Source of the DNA: Pseudomonas gingeri
GTDB lineage: Bacteria; Pseudomonadota; Gammaproteobacteria; Pseudomonadales; Pseudomonadaceae
DNA: 64,000 nt
Reading direction: 5' to 3'
Assembly (NCBI RefSeq): GCF_013386115.1
Contig: NZ_JACAOR010000012.1
Coordinates: forward strand, 1 to 64,000
Translations under genes and position numbers: made by a program
Part shown: positions 52,510-60,689 of the stretch, piece after piece
Numbering within the stretch: the stretch's first letter is position 1
Layout of the letters: the number at the start of each line of letters is the position of its first letter
The notes under the pieces: model-generated
The model's input: the letters and a program-made list of their open reading frames with translations, nothing else
Databases searched by the model: none
Told to the model about the DNA's origin: nothing

Positions 52510-53603
52510 CAGGCGCTTTTTCCCTTGGGCAGGCTCTGTTCCTGGCGGGTCAGCTCGGCCATCAGCAACAGCAGGTTGCCGAGGGCGTTCTGGCGCGCCT
52601 TGAGGTCACGCCAGAGCAGGATCGGCAACTGTTGCAGCATCGGTCGCAGGCCATTGAGAAAGGCCAGCTGGTGCCGGAGTTTGGGGCCGCCGATGTACTG
52701 GGTCAGTTGCAGGGTTTCCTGCAGGTTCATGCCCTTGCCCGAGAGGGTCAGCAAGTGCTTGAGAAAGGACGGCGCGCTCAGTTGCAGGGTCGGGTTCTTG
52801 CCGCGCATGCGCCCCAGCAGGTGTTCGCTGTTCTGCAGCAGGGTGGCGACATGGCGCGCGGTGTTCAGGCCGTGCATGAGGTTGCGCAGTTGCTGCTGGG
52901 TGCTGGACGGGCTCAGGGCCGCGAGGTCGTCGGCGATGGCGCCGCGCAGGTCGCGCAGGGTCGGTTCGAATTGACGCTCGCCTTCCTCCAGGCCCAGCAG
53001 GGTGTCGATCAGGCTGGAGATGGTCTGCTGGCCGACCACCCCGGAGTAGTACAGGTCGCGCAGGTTCTGCCGACGTCGCGGGTTCAGGGTGGAACGGGCG
53101 AAGGCCCGCGCGGTGTTCATGCCGGCCTGGGCACGGCTGCCATGTTCGCGGCGCAGCAATTTGAGCTGCTGGCTCAGCACCACGTGCTCGTTGTCGTCGC
53201 CTTCGTCCTGGGCCTGCCGGGCGGCGGCCTGGAGCGTCACATGGGCCTTGGCCGCGTCGCCACCGCTGAATGCAAGAACTTGCGCGAGGGTCGCGGCCTG
53301 GTTTTTCAACTGCCGCCGCAGCGCCCGGGCCGCCTCGTCGAGGCCCTTGTCCTGGGTGCCCATCAGCAACTGATACAGCTCGCCGAGCTTGACCGCCTTG
53401 GATTGCAGGGCGGTGCTGCTGGCCATCAGGTCGCGCTGGCTCAGGCTGAGGCTCTGCTGCACCAGGGCCGAGGCGAAGCGGGTGACCTGCTGGGCCGAGT
53501 TGTCCTGGTGGGGCGTGCTCTGCGCGATCAGCGCCGCCGGCTTGGCCGGGGCGTTGATAACCGGTGGCTGGACAGGCGATAGGGTCGGAGCGGCGATCTT
53601 CAT
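52509..53603 (-). CDS. hrpJ: HrpJ, secretion gatekeeper (SctW)
   Basis: HrpJ is a YopN/InvE-type gatekeeper that controls translocator and effector export and is secreted. From ATG 53603 it has 364 residues; an in-frame ATG 53633 overlaps the hrp box and is unlikely. The protein is helical with QLKLLRREHGSRAQAGMNTA and ALSPSSTQQQLRNLMHGLNT. It is the first gene of the long minus-strand operon running through hrcU. Confidence 0.88.
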   Translation of the reverse strand: MKIAAPTLSPVQPPVINAPAKPAALIAQSTPHQDNSAQQVTRFASALVQQSLSLSQRDLMASSTALQSKAVKLGELYQLLMGTQDKGLDEAARALRRQLKNQAATLAQVLAFSGGDAAKAHVTLQAAARQAQDEGDDNEHVVLSQQLKLLRREHGSRAQAGMNTARAFARSTLNPRRRQNLRDLYYSGVVGQQTISSLIDTLLGLEEGERQFEPTLRDLRGAIADDLAALSPSSTQQQLRNLMHGLNTARHVATLLQNSEHLLGRMRGKNPTLQLSAPSFLKHLLTLSGKGMNLQETLQLTQYIGGPKLRHQLAFLNGLRPMLQQLPILLWRDLKARQNALGNLLLLMAELTRQEQSLPKGKSA

Positions 53604-53632
53604 GGCGCATGACTTCGAGGGGCGATAACCCA

Positions 53633-53660
53633 TGAGTGGTCAGGTGCGCCATCCGGTTCC
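53633..53660 (-). promoter_or_regulatory. hrp box (HrpL promoter) for the hrpJ-hrcU operon
   Basis: Read on the minus strand, GGAACC (53660-53655), 15 bases and CCACTCA (53639-53633) match the consensus. The box ends about 30 bases before the hrpJ start. Confidence 0.92.
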
Positions 53661-53799
53661 ATCGAGCCCTTCGGTCGGGAAGGATTTGTGCAAGAAAGGT
53701 TGTACGGAGCAAGGTGATTTGTGCAACTAATTGCAAAGAAACCTTCGGTAACAAAAAATAAAATTCATAAAAATCATGCAGTTATTTTTATGTAACAGG

Positions 53800-53815
53800 T
53801 GGCATACATATCGCT
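53800..53815 (+). promoter_or_regulatory. Sigma54 (-24/-12) promoter of hrpL
   Basis: TGGCAT-ACATA-TCGCT differs from the consensus TGGCAC-N5-TTGCT at two positions. It lies about 37 bases before the hrpL start, in an A+T-rich stretch (53,745-53,800) suited to DNA bending. The HrpS-like activator is the natural partner. Confidence 0.7.
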
Positions 53816-53851
53816 ATAGGCATTGGACATATCCTGAAATGGTTTATCTCT

Positions 53852-54388
53852 ATGCTCTCCAGCGATTCGATTGCCCATTCATCCCAGGCCTCCGGCATCC
53901 GTCAGCTCAATACCGAGCAGGTGCAGAAACTGCGATCGTTCATCAAGCGACGGGTGATGAACCCTGATGATGTGGAGGACATCATGCAGTGCACCTTTCT
54001 CGAGGCGCTGCGCAACGAGCACAAATTCCGTTTCGATTCCCGACCGCAGACCTGGCTGTGCGGCATTGCCCTGAACCTGATCCGCAACCATTTCCGCCGT
54101 CAGTACAAACAGCCGCTCCAGGAGCGCTGGGAGGATCGCGAGGACATGGAACTGTCCGATGGCGTCGATATCGGCGCGCAGATCGATGGTCATCGGCAAC
54201 TGGCGCGGGTGGTCCGGGCCATCGGCACCTTGCCGCTGACCATGCAGCAGGTGATCCAGGTCAGCCTGGAAATGGATGGCAACTACCAGGACACCGCCCT
54301 GAGCCTCGGTGTGCCGATCGGCACTGTCCGTTCACGGCTGTCGCGGGCCCGCGAGCAACTCAAGCGCAGCGTGCCCAGCGTTTTCTGA
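53852..54388 (+). CDS. hrpL: HrpL, ECF sigma factor of the type III secretion regulon
   Basis: HrpL directs RNA polymerase to hrp boxes of secretion and effector genes. The 178-residue ECF sigma factor has region 2 (DVEDIMQCTFLEALRNEHKF, then RPQTWLCGIALNLIRNHFRR) and region 4 with the helix-turn-helix DTALSLGVPIGTVRSRLSRA. Length is close to the P. syringae protein. It is divergent from hrpJ; the gap holds an hrp box for hrpJ and the sigma54 site for hrpL. Confidence 0.93.
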   Translation: MLSSDSIAHSSQASGIRQLNTEQVQKLRSFIKRRVMNPDDVEDIMQCTFLEALRNEHKFRFDSRPQTWLCGIALNLIRNHFRRQYKQPLQERWEDREDMELSDGVDIGAQIDGHRQLARVVRAIGTLPLTMQQVIQVSLEMDGNYQDTALSLGVPIGTVRSRLSRAREQLKRSVPSVF

Positions 54389-54406
54389 AGCAATTGCCAT
54401 CAGATT

Positions 54407-54435
54407 GGAACCACTTGCGTCGGTCGCGCCACACA
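54407..54435 (+). promoter_or_regulatory. hrp box (HrpL promoter) for hrpK and ropAA
   Basis: GGAACC at 54407-54412, 16 bases, CCACACA at 54429-54435: an exact match, 32 bases before the hrpK start. No other box is seen before the ropAA-like gene, so both probably depend on it. Confidence 0.93.
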
Positions 54436-54467
54436 GCGATATGTTCGACTGACGATGGCGACCTCTC

Positions 54468-56732
54468 ATGCGCATTTCCACTACACCTTTTTCCGGTACC
54501 GGTTCTCCCATGCTGGGCGGCGACATGGCGGCAGCTCCTTCGACGAAGGAGCCCAAGCTCGATAGTCAGTCGGCATTCGATTTCGGCGTTCAATTTGCCC
54601 AGCAGGCCTTGCAGCAGCATCCGGGCACCGATTCGGCGGATGATCTGAAAGCCATGATCAGCCAGCTGTTGAAGCGACTGTTTGGCGGGGATGCGAAACC
54701 CGAGGGCCAGGTTCCGGACAAGCCCGCGACCAGTGCCCCTGCGACACAGACTGCGCCGGCTACAGGCGCCTGCCCGGCGACGCCGGTGCAGGCTCCGGCT
54801 CCGGCGGCACCTGCCGCGGCCAACGATTGCTCGGCACCGGCCGCCAAGCCGAGTGCGGAAGCCAGTTTCCTCGATGATTCGAAGTACTCCTCGCCCAAGG
54901 ACCTGGAGCGCTGGGCACCGATGGTCGCCAACCTGCCGCCGGACCAGCGCCTGCAGGCGGAAAAAGAGCTCAATCGACCGATCGCCGCCGCGCGCATGGC
55001 CTTGGAGAAAGGTCCCGACGGGGCCAAGGCGATGAAGTTCATCAACGACAACCCGGCCCTCAAGACGGCCATCGACACCGCCAAGCATGGCGGCAAGGCC
55101 GACGGCAAGATCAGCGACGGTGACCTCAAGGCGTTCGCCAAGAAGATGCAGGGCGCCGCGGATGGCGCGGCCAAGGATCTCGCCCAGTACCAGAAGGACA
55201 ATCCCGGAGCTGACCCGCAGTCGTTGCAGATGGTCCGCTCGGCCCTGTTGCTCAAGGCCAACGCGCCACTCACCGCGGCCGCCGACCCCAAGCATGCCGC
55301 CGGCACGGAGGGCGAAACCAAGGTCGACAACCTGACCAGCGCCGATGGCCTGCAGGCCTTGCAGAAGAGCAACCCGGGCCTGGCCGGTACCCTCAAGCAG
55401 TCGGCGAAGACCTTCTCCCAGCCGGGCTTCCTGAACATGCTCGACCAGGGCGGATTGTCCGGCCGCGGCCTGGCCACCCATGGCCCGGACAAGCTGTTCA
55501 ATCCGGCGAATATCGGCGACTGGGTGAAGAAGCAGGCCCCCACCAACGGTGGCGAATTCGCCTCCATGCTCAGCGATGCGGCGACCTTGAACGCCGTGGC
55601 CGGTACCGATATCAGCAAACTCGACAAGCAGGTGTTCGAGCAGCCGCAGAACTACACCGGCGCGCAGAAAGCCGCGGTCATGGTCAAGCTGCAACAGACC
55701 CAGCAAAGCGTGGTGGCCGGTCGCGACCTGCACAAGACCGGCAAGACCGAAGACGCGCTGGCAGAAAAGATCGCCCAGTTGCAGGCCGATCCGGATGTCC
55801 AGGCCTACATGAAGCAGGCGGTGCCGAGCCAGGAGCGCGCCCTGGTGGCCAGCGACCCGGCCCTGGCCAAGGCGGTCAAGGGACAGCTGCAACAGGTGAC
55901 CAGCGGCCAGGCGCTGCGTAACGACATGAGCACCGCCGACCGCAAGGCCAACGGCGACAGCAGCAAGGCTGACTACAGCGGTGCGATCAGCGGCCTGTCG
56001 GCCCAGTTGCAGATGCAACAGGACCTGCTGGGCCCGGATACCAAGTTGCCCAGCGCCCAGCAGGTGATCGGCGGACAGCCGCAGGTCCAGGCCCGGCTCA
56101 AGCAGTCCTATGAGGCCAACTTCAGCGAAGGCGGTGCCCTCAAGCAACTGCTGGGGCAGAAGAAGGCCGATGTCGGCGACTCCCTGCAAACCGTCGATGC
56201 GCGCAAGGCGGCCTATGACAGCGTGCTGCCGGAGCACTTCGTCCGTGGGCAGCAGGACAGCTACATGAACACCACCGTCGGCCAGTTGCAGCAGTCGAAG
56301 AAGGGCCGCGAACTGCTCGAAGGCATGCTCGACCCAGGTGCCGGCGCCGATGCCGCATCACCGAAAAGCAAGGCCCAGCAGTTCAAGGACGGCTACGACA
56401 ATGCCAAGTCCGGGCTGTCGGCCGCCAGGAACGGCATCGAGACCGCCGGCAAGCTGGCCGGCCGCGAAGTCTCGGTCGGGCTCGGGCGCCTGGCCGGTTC
56501 CATCGGCGGGCGCATTGCCGGGGCCGTGGCCGGTGAAGCGGTCGGCATGGCAGCGGCCTCCGCCATCGGTGCGGCGGCCGGGCCGGTGGGTTGGGTCATC
56601 GATGCGGCCATGAGCCTGGGTTTCGGCATCGCCGCGATCATCGAAGCGGTGAAGAAACACCACGCGCAGAAACAGTTCGATCACAACGTCGATCCGACCC
56701 TGGACCAGTTCGGCATTCCCCGGGCGCATTGA
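54468..56732 (+). CDS. hrpK: HrpK-like translocator
   Basis: HrpK is a secreted putative translocator that helps effectors cross the plant membrane. The 754-residue product has a Ser/Thr/Pro-rich start without a signal peptide, an Ala/Pro-rich stretch at about 80-130, and a long helical middle. A glycine-zipper-like hydrophobic region (about 670-728, with GRIAGAVAGEAVGMAAASAI) near the end could insert into membranes. An EF-hand-like loop (GGKADGKISDGDL, about 208-220) lies near the front. Position next to hrpL and the hrp box match P. syringae hrpK. Confidence 0.85.
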   Translation: MRISTTPFSGTGSPMLGGDMAAAPSTKEPKLDSQSAFDFGVQFAQQALQQHPGTDSADDLKAMISQLLKRLFGGDAKPEGQVPDKPATSAPATQTAPATGACPATPVQAPAPAAPAAANDCSAPAAKPSAEASFLDDSKYSSPKDLERWAPMVANLPPDQRLQAEKELNRPIAAARMALEKGPDGAKAMKFINDNPALKTAIDTAKHGGKADGKISDGDLKAFAKKMQGAADGAAKDLAQYQKDNPGADPQSLQMVRSALLLKANAPLTAAADPKHAAGTEGETKVDNLTSADGLQALQKSNPGLAGTLKQSAKTFSQPGFLNMLDQGGLSGRGLATHGPDKLFNPANIGDWVKKQAPTNGGEFASMLSDAATLNAVAGTDISKLDKQVFEQPQNYTGAQKAAVMVKLQQTQQSVVAGRDLHKTGKTEDALAEKIAQLQADPDVQAYMKQAVPSQERALVASDPALAKAVKGQLQQVTSGQALRNDMSTADRKANGDSSKADYSGAISGLSAQLQMQQDLLGPDTKLPSAQQVIGGQPQVQARLKQSYEANFSEGGALKQLLGQKKADVGDSLQTVDARKAAYDSVLPEHFVRGQQDSYMNTTVGQLQQSKKGRELLEGMLDPGAGADAASPKSKAQQFKDGYDNAKSGLSAARNGIETAGKLAGREVSVGLGRLAGSIGGRIAGAVAGEAVGMAAASAIGAAAGPVGWVIDAAMSLGFGIAAIIEAVKKHHAQKQFDHNVDPTLDQFGIPRAH

Positions 56733-56777
56733 TCCCAGGCGCCAGTGATTGATGCCATCGAGCAGAGGAGCAAGACC

Positions 56778-56867
56778 GTGAGTGTGTCGATTTCACCGAT
56801 TCGCACAGCTGTGCAAGATTCTGCAAATGCCTTCAACCCCGTGCTTGAACGGAAATTTTTCGTATAA
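56778..56867 (+). CDS. Possible 29-residue protein between hrpK and ropAA
   Basis: A short frame starts with GTG 56778, 7 bases after AGAGGAG, a strong ribosome site. It runs 29 codons (VSVSISPIRTAVQDSANAFN at the front) to TAA 56865-56867. The front is rich in Ser and small residues, like secreted proteins or the N-terminus of an effector, and has no cysteine. It may be a small gene, a translational-coupling leader for the next gene 18 bases on, or the remnant of a lost effector. I recognise no family. Confidence 0.35.
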   Translation: MSVSISPIRTAVQDSANAFNPVLERKFFV

Positions 56868-56885
56868 CAGCGAGGCAAGACGCCA

Positions 56886-58379
56886 ATGACTATTCCATCC
56901 TCGACCTCAGGGGGCCATTACCTGACCACTTCGCAACGGCAGGCAAATGCCTCGCACGACGTGGAAATGCAAACGCCGTCGCGGGCGACCGCCGTCGACC
57001 GGGTCCAGCCCGGCACGCCGCAAGCCCTGGAAGGGCTGAAGCAGAAAATGGCCGACATTTTCGAGCCGCACAAGACCGCGGACAACGAAGAGGCCCTCAA
57101 GACCCTGATCGACAGCCGCGCCGACGAGCTGCACGCCATGGGCCAGACCGCCGATGACGTCGAGCGCCTGCTGGACAAGGCCGCGCGCATGGACCGCGTG
57201 GCAGTGCCGGCCCAGGGCGCGGTGGGCGGTATTCCGTTCGGTGTCGCCTCGGTGGTGCTCGATCGCGTGCCGGATATTTCCGCCGATGCCGCCCACAGCC
57301 CGGCCTATGGCGGCTTTCTCTCCGGTGCCTTCTCCGGTGCGGCGGACGTGGTCGGTGGCGGCCTGTTGTCGAAGGCGACCCATGACACCTTCTGGCTCAA
57401 GGCTCCGGCCGAAAGCCTCGAACCGGTGATGCAGGACGCCCAGAAAGCCAAGGCCTCGGAAAACCTCGGCACGCAGACCCTGCAGAACGCCGTGGCGACC
57501 CAGACCTTTTCCCTGCGCAACGCGGTGCGCGGCGTACTCAATACCACGCTGACCGCGACTTCGGGTCCGAAGACGGCCGCGGCGGTGGATACCGGTATGT
57601 CCGCGCTGGGCGGGATGGCTGCGGGTGCCGGTTTCGCCAGCATCATGCGCGGGCATGACACGCGGGCGCACCGCGCCGGTCCCGAGTACCTGTTCGGGCG
57701 CCAGGACTGGAAGAAGCAGTACGAGACGCTGCGGGACTGCAATCCGACCCGCGACCCACTGATCAATGGCGCCAAGCGCATGGCCAAGCTGCCGCTGGAC
57801 ATCATGACCGACGGCCTGAAGTCCATCGCCGGCGCCGCCACCATGACCAGCCTGGCCAACAATGGCCTGGCCCTGGGCGGTGGTTTCGCCGTGGCGTCGC
57901 AGGTCCGTGGCCTGGTCAAGGAGGCCGCGACCCGGGCCGGTTTCTCACCGGTGGCGAAGGTCGCGGTGGACCAGGCGACCAACCTCGGCATGTCGGCCCT
58001 GGCCTTTGCCGGCCTGAGCGTGACCTCGACCCTGGCCGGTCCTGCCAGCGATCATGCGGTCAAGGTGCTGCAGGAGGACGTACCACCGAAGGCCCAGGCC
58101 ATTGCCGACAAGGTCCAGACCCAGGTGGCGGCCAAGGCCGAGTCCGCCGGCAAGCAGATCAGCTCGGGTTATGCCGGGGCCAAGCAGAGCGTGAGCCACA
58201 TGATGGACGGGCTCGGCGATGCCGCCGCGTCCGGCGCCGATCTGCTGGCGGGTGCGATCAACACCGTGCGCCGTCGTCCTGCGGCTACCGCCAACGCGCC
58301 GGTCAACACCCCAACACCGACCCCGGCCAATGCCGTGGCGAGCAGCAGCACCCAGCCCAATCCGGCTTCGCAGGTCTGA
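56886..58379 (+). CDS. ropAA: Type III effector, HopAA1/RopAA-like
   Basis: The 497-residue protein starts MTIPSSTSGGHYLTTSQRQA, a Ser/Thr/Gln-rich export-type N-terminus. From residue 75 it follows HopAA1 closely by eye: SRADELHAMGQTADDVERLL, FLSGAFSGAADVVGGGLLSK, VATQTFSLRNAVRGVLNTTL and GAKRMAKLPLDIMTDGLKSI, then NNGLALGGGFAV. HopAA1 of P. syringae has a GAP-like GALRA motif; the matching position here reads GAVGGIP (111-117), without the arginine. RopAA is the name in P. fluorescens Q8r1-96. It lies downstream of hrpK with no box of its own and ends at a strong terminator. HopB-type identity was considered; HopAA fits better. Confidence 0.7.
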   Translation: MTIPSSTSGGHYLTTSQRQANASHDVEMQTPSRATAVDRVQPGTPQALEGLKQKMADIFEPHKTADNEEALKTLIDSRADELHAMGQTADDVERLLDKAARMDRVAVPAQGAVGGIPFGVASVVLDRVPDISADAAHSPAYGGFLSGAFSGAADVVGGGLLSKATHDTFWLKAPAESLEPVMQDAQKAKASENLGTQTLQNAVATQTFSLRNAVRGVLNTTLTATSGPKTAAAVDTGMSALGGMAAGAGFASIMRGHDTRAHRAGPEYLFGRQDWKKQYETLRDCNPTRDPLINGAKRMAKLPLDIMTDGLKSIAGAATMTSLANNGLALGGGFAVASQVRGLVKEAATRAGFSPVAKVAVDQATNLGMSALAFAGLSVTSTLAGPASDHAVKVLQEDVPPKAQAIADKVQTQVAAKAESAGKQISSGYAGAKQSVSHMMDGLGDAAASGADLLAGAINTVRRRPAATANAPVNTPTPTPANAVASSSTQPNPASQV

Positions 58380-58394
58380 CCCCTGGGTGAATGA

Positions 58395-58430
58395 AAAAGC
58401 CCCCGGTTGCCAACGCAGCCGGGGGCTTTT
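58395..58430. terminator. Bidirectional terminator at the end of the T3SS cluster
   Basis: AAAAGCCCCCGG pairs with CCGGGGGCTTTT across about 12 bases. It separates the ropAA-like gene from the convergent cupin gene and can serve both. Confidence 0.92.
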
Positions 58431-58442
58431 CATGTGTGGGGC

Positions 58443-58790
58443 TCAGGCGAAGACGAAATACTTGCGCACGGTCTCGACCACTTCCCAGGTGCCCTTCATG
58501 CCGGGTTCAATGATGAACTTGTCGCCAGCCTTCAGGTGGATCGGCTCCTGGCCATCAGGGGTGATCACGCAATAGCCTTCCTGAAAGTCGCAGTATTCCC
58601 ACTTCACGTATTCGACCCGCCATTTGCCCGGAGTGCAGATCCAGGTGCCCATGATCTTGCTGCCGTCCTCGCTGGTGTAGGCGTTGAGGTTGACGGTGTG
58701 CGGGTCGCCTTCGAGCTTTTCCCACTTGCAGGCATCGAGCACCGGCAGTGGGTGGGTGTCGCGCAGAACGGTAATCGGTGGATTGGACAT
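58443..58790 (-). CDS. Small cupin protein (DUF861/cupin_3 type)
   Basis: The 115-residue single-domain cupin has GTWICTPGKWRVEYVKWEYC for motif 1 and GDKFIIEPGMKGTWEVVETV for motif 2, as in the cupin_3 family of small Pseudomonas proteins. The usual motif 1 histidines appear replaced by Trp/Glu residues, so metal binding is uncertain. It is convergent to the ropAA-like gene and lies 103 bases from the lysR gene upstream. Confidence 0.8.
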   Translation of the reverse strand: MSNPPITVLRDTHPLPVLDACKWEKLEGDPHTVNLNAYTSEDGSKIMGTWICTPGKWRVEYVKWEYCDFQEGYCVITPDGQEPIHLKAGDKFIIEPGMKGTWEVVETVRKYFVFA

Positions 58791-58894
58791 GCTGGGCTCC
58801 GGGCGCAGGTTCTGAATGAAGCCTGCACCCTAGCGGTCGCGGCCGCCCGGCGAATGTCCAGGGTCGACATCCACCTGTCCATGCGCGCACGGCG

Positions 58895-59779
58895 TCATTG
58901 CGGTTTCAGAGCCTCCACCAGGGCTCGGGCATAGGACGGCAGGTGTTCGAACGAGCGCGCGCACAGCAGCAGTTTGCGCCGGGCCCAGGGTTCGGGCAGC
59001 GGGCGACTGATCAGCCGCTCATCGGCCGGCCAGCGGTCGAGGGTGGCCTGGGGCACGATGCCCGGGCCGGCACCGCGGGCGACCATGCGCAACACCGCGT
59101 CGAAGCTGTCGACCCGCACGCGCAGTTGCATGCGCAGGCCCAGGTGCAAGGCCTGTTCTTCGAGGTACACCGCCAGTGCGCTGGCGGCGGCCAGGCCGAC
59201 CTGCTCGTGGCGCAATGCATCGCTGAAGCGCGGCTGCGGGACCGCGGCCAGCGGGTGCCCGTCGGGGATCACCAGCACCAGCGGATCGTCGTGAAAGGGT
59301 AGGGTCTGCAAGTCCTGGGTGTCCACCGCGTCGGAGACGATGCCCAGTTCCGCGGCGCCCTGGCTGATGGCATGGACGATGCGCAGGCTGGGCAACTCCT
59401 GCAGGTCGATATCGATGGGCGGGTGCTCGCGCAGGAAGTCGGCGAGACGTTCCGGCAAGTATTCGCTGATCGCCGTGGTGTTGCACAGCAGGCGGACCTG
59501 GCCCTTGACCCCGTTGGCGTAGTCGGCCAGGTCCTGGCGCAGGCGCTCGCTCTGTTGCAGGATCAATCGCGCATGTTGCGCCAGGGCCTTGCCCGCCGCG
59601 GTGGGGGTGACGCCACGGCGACCGCGCTGGAAAAACGGCGTGCCGAGGGATGCTTCCAGGGCCCTGATCCGCGCGCTGGCCGCCGCCAGGGACAAATGAC
59701 TGCGGGTCGCGCCGGCGGTGATATTGCCGGCATCGAGGATGTTCAGGTACAGGCGCAGGTCGGTCAGATCGAAGTGCAT
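58895..59779 (-). CDS. LysR-type regulator, divergent from a TauE/SafE permease
   Basis: The 294-residue protein has the LysR helix-turn-helix (LRLYLNILDAGNITAGATRS, then LAAASARIRALEASLGTPFF) and an inducer-binding domain. It diverges from the permease gene at 59863 with 83 bases between, the usual arrangement of regulator and target. The inducer is unknown. Confidence 0.87.
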   Translation of the reverse strand: MHFDLTDLRLYLNILDAGNITAGATRSHLSLAAASARIRALEASLGTPFFQRGRRGVTPTAAGKALAQHARLILQQSERLRQDLADYANGVKGQVRLLCNTTAISEYLPERLADFLREHPPIDIDLQELPSLRIVHAISQGAAELGIVSDAVDTQDLQTLPFHDDPLVLVIPDGHPLAAVPQPRFSDALRHEQVGLAAASALAVYLEEQALHLGLRMQLRVRVDSFDAVLRMVARGAGPGIVPQATLDRWPADERLISRPLPEPWARRKLLLCARSFEHLPSYARALVEALKPQ

Positions 59780-59862
59780 GGTTTTCAGCCTCTTGTATTG
59801 GCAGAGGCTAGCTCAGGCAATCGCAGATTTTCAAATGCATTCGCCGGGTCCAGCATGGGCCC

Positions 59863-60630
59863 ATGAATACTTATCTCGAGTTCTACCAGACACTGGGCCT
59901 GGCCCTTTCCCTGCTGGTGCTGGGCACCTTTCTGCTGGCCGGTACGGTCAAGGGCGTGATCGGCCTCGGGCTGCCGACGGTCGCCATGGGGCTGCTCGGC
60001 CTGGCTATGGTACCGGCGCAGGCTGCGGCCCTGCTGATCATTCCGGCGACCCTGACCAATGTCTGGCAGCTGGCGGCGGGCGGGCATCTGCCGGCGCTGC
60101 TCAAGCGCCTGTGGCCGCTGTTGCTGGCGATCTTCCTCGGCACGGCGGCCGGCACCCTGTGGCTCGGTGGGATCGAGAGCGGCGGTTGGGCGGTGCGGGC
60201 ACTGGGCGCGGCCTTGCTGCTGTATGCCGGGTGCGGGCTGTTCCTGCCGACCCTGCGGGTGGGCAGCCGCTCCGAACGCTGGCTGGGGCCGCTGTGTGGC
60301 GTGGTGACGGGTGTGATCACCTCGGCCACCGGCGTCTTCGTGATCCCGGCGGTGCCTTACCTGCAAGCCCTGGGACTGAACAAGGACCAACTGGTGCAGG
60401 CGCTGGGCCTGTCGTTCACGGTCTCGACCCTGGCCCTGGCGGCGGGGCTGTTCTGGCGCGGCGCCCTGGGCGAGGGCGCGCTCGGTGCCTCGTTGCTGGC
60501 GCTGGTGCCGGCCCTGCTCGGCATGTGGCTGGGCCAATGGTTGCGCCAGCGGATCAGTGCCGTGCTGTTCAAGCGGGTGTTCTTCATCGGCATGGGCGTG
60601 CTGGGCGGGCACCTGTTGATCAGCGGCTAG
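59863..60630 (+). CDS. TauE/SafE family membrane permease
   Basis: The 255-residue protein has about eight membrane segments and the family pattern FLLAGTVKGVIGLGLPTVAM in the first half, repeated as GVVTGVITSATGVFVIPAVP in the second. The TauE/SafE family exports sulfite or other organic anions. Probably controlled by the divergent LysR protein. The substrate is unknown. Confidence 0.88.
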   Translation: MNTYLEFYQTLGLALSLLVLGTFLLAGTVKGVIGLGLPTVAMGLLGLAMVPAQAAALLIIPATLTNVWQLAAGGHLPALLKRLWPLLLAIFLGTAAGTLWLGGIESGGWAVRALGAALLLYAGCGLFLPTLRVGSRSERWLGPLCGVVTGVITSATGVFVIPAVPYLQALGLNKDQLVQALGLSFTVSTLALAAGLFWRGALGEGALGASLLALVPALLGMWLGQWLRQRISAVLFKRVFFIGMGVLGGHLLISG

Positions 60631-60689
60631 TGGTTCCTTTTGCCCCGCATACGGCTACTATCAGGCCTGTTTCCAGATGAGGGGCCAAG

